The notes beneath the pieces are model-generated. The model ran no database searches. It saw only the letters and a program-made list of their open reading frames with translations, and was not told where the DNA came from. The position numbers and the translations under genes are program-made. A DNA stretch of 15,000 nucleotides from Zygnema cylindricum (Eukaryota; Streptophyta; Zygnematophyceae; Zygnematales; Zygnemataceae): positions 5,001-20,000 of the forward strand of contig JBBHKE010000216.1 in the NCBI GenBank assembly GCA_037447655.1. Direction: 5' to 3'. Below, in pieces: positions 14,020 to 15,000 of the stretch. The stretch's first letter is position 1. Every line of letters starts with the position of its first letter.

Positions 14020-15000
14020 ATGTTAAAAATAATATCTTTTCACAACAAACTTACAAATAAATTTGGGAATTTCCATTTCAAAAGGACAACTCCCATTCAC
14101 AACTTGAGATTGTTTTTTTCTACTTTTTCTTTTCCACATCATGTTTTATTATCAAGGAAAATGACAAAATTTGGGCAATTTAGAACAAATCCTTCGCATC
14201 TTTTTCTTTTTAGGGAATTTCACAACCATGGGTATGTGAGGCAAATTAGGGTTTGTAATAAAGGGAAAAAACAAGAGGAAGAAGGTGCTATTTTTAGGGT
14301 TACAAATCAAACAAAAATAAGTTTTAGTTCCGAAAAACCCAATGTTTTGGATGAAAAAAGTGAAAAAAATCATCAAATTGGGAGAAAAAAAATTCGAGAA
14401 GTTGATAATGGAGGCAGAGCTAGGCGACAAAAATCAAGAAATGAAGAAATTGATAATATAGTTTACAGACTTTTGAAAGAAGGAGAGAGAGAGAGGTTAA
14501 CTCTTAAGGAAATTTTGTGGAAAACTATGTTTTGGGATTGGAAAAAACTTTCAACAGAAGGGATTTTGGCAAATCAGGAGGGAGAGAGGAAGGAAGAGGA
14601 GGGAGAGAGGGAGAAGGATGAGGGAAAGAGGTCAAAACAGGAGGGGAAAACGACAAAAATGGGGAGAGAAACTGCAGAAAATGGAAAGAAATCGATGAAA
14701 CAAGAGGTCATTGGATCAAAAGGTTTGGCAAAAGAGGAGGGAGAGATGATAGAGAAATCAGTGAAAGAAGAGGGTATCCGGTCAGATAATAAGACAAAAG
14801 AGGGAGAGAGGAGTAAAAATGAGAAAGGGGCAAATAAAAAAGAGCAAAACCCACAATTGCAAAATGAAAGCTCAAAAAATAAATTGAAAGGAAACAAAAA
14901 AGGTAGTAATCAAATGCTTCTTCAAAGTTTTCTTTCAGACTCTTTCAATTTTCAAGAGGGGGAGGAGGGTAAGAGAGGTAGTGAAGTAGTTTCGGAAGCA
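14020..15000 (+). CDS. Unidentified K/E/G-rich protein, possibly organelle-targeted; runs off the right edge
   Basis: The frame is open from 13996 to the last base, with ATG codons at 14020 (327 codons to the edge) and 14161 (280 codons). The 14161 ATG has the better context, with A at -3. The first 60-odd residues from 14020 carry many Phe, Ser, His, Arg and Lys and no acidic residue, like a plastid or mitochondrial transit peptide. A helical segment follows (DNIVYRLLKEGERERLTLKE, then ILWKTMFWDWKKL, about residues 145-180). A long charged, disordered region repeats EEGER/KEEGE-type units. I recognise no family. The later part is purine-rich, which lowers stop frequency, but the first 400 bases are not and are still open. 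It may be exon 1 of a longer gene, divergent from the minus-strand gene. Confidence 0.6.
   Translation, partial: MLKIISFHNKLTNKFGNFHFKRTTPIHNLRLFFSTFSFPHHVLLSRKMTKFGQFRTNPSHLFLFREFHNHGYVRQIRVCNKGKKQEEEGAIFRVTNQTKISFSSEKPNVLDEKSEKNHQIGRKKIREVDNGGRARRQKSRNEEIDNIVYRLLKEGERERLTLKEILWKTMFWDWKKLSTEGILANQEGERKEEEGEREKDEGKRSKQEGKTTKMGRETAENGKKSMKQEVIGSKGLAKEEGEMIEKSVKEEGIRSDNKTKEGERSKNEKGANKKEQNPQLQNESSKNKLKGNKKGSNQMLLQSFLSDSFNFQEGEEGKRGSEVVSEA

Noticed and set aside
14152-14897. Minus-strand Ser/Phe/Pro-rich frames at the right end
   Set aside because: Shadows of the longer plus-strand frame. Composition is the complement of its purine-rich codons.

Overview
The window reads as nuclear DNA of a streptophyte plant, most likely a non-seed plant or charophyte alga. 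It is AT-rich, with long (TA)n, (GA)n and poly(T) tracts, spliceosomal introns and a Ty1/copia retrotransposon. I can name neither species nor chromosome. The taxonomic hint comes from one tentative call: the interrupted minus-strand gene resembles the N-terminus of DNA-PKcs, a kinase missing from well-studied flowering plants but, as I recall, reported from early-diverging plant lineages.

Layout, right to left along the minus-strand gene. An ATG at 12129 opens exon 1 (12129-11788). Exon 2 (11240-11057), exon 3 (8782-8552) and exon 4 (2571-2485) follow. All three internal junctions have GT/AG borders and matching codon phase. Together they give 844 nt, 281 codons, of a helical HEAT/ARM-like protein that should continue past the left edge. 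Positions 1-2484 are then the start of a large intron made of simple repeats.

Intron 3 holds a complete-length copia element on the same strand (2881-8177). It has two near-identical LTRs, a polypurine tract, gag, protease, integrase, reverse transcriptase and RNase H. Its primer-binding site matches the anticodon arm of initiator tRNA-Met, not the tRNA 3' end. The coding region carries about eight frameshifts plus one nonsense codon. The element landed in a purine tract, so the original intron 3 was about 680 nt of almost pure C/U RNA.

Right of the gene, 12130-14019 is an intergenic or promoter region with two TGACGTCA palindromes, a G-box and a seven-copy 26-bp minisatellite. A second reading frame then opens on the plus strand (from 14020 or 14161) and runs off the right edge with no stop. 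It encodes a basic, K/E/G-rich protein with a possible organelle-targeting N-terminus. The two host genes are therefore divergent and about 1.9-2.0 kb apart, start codon to start codon.
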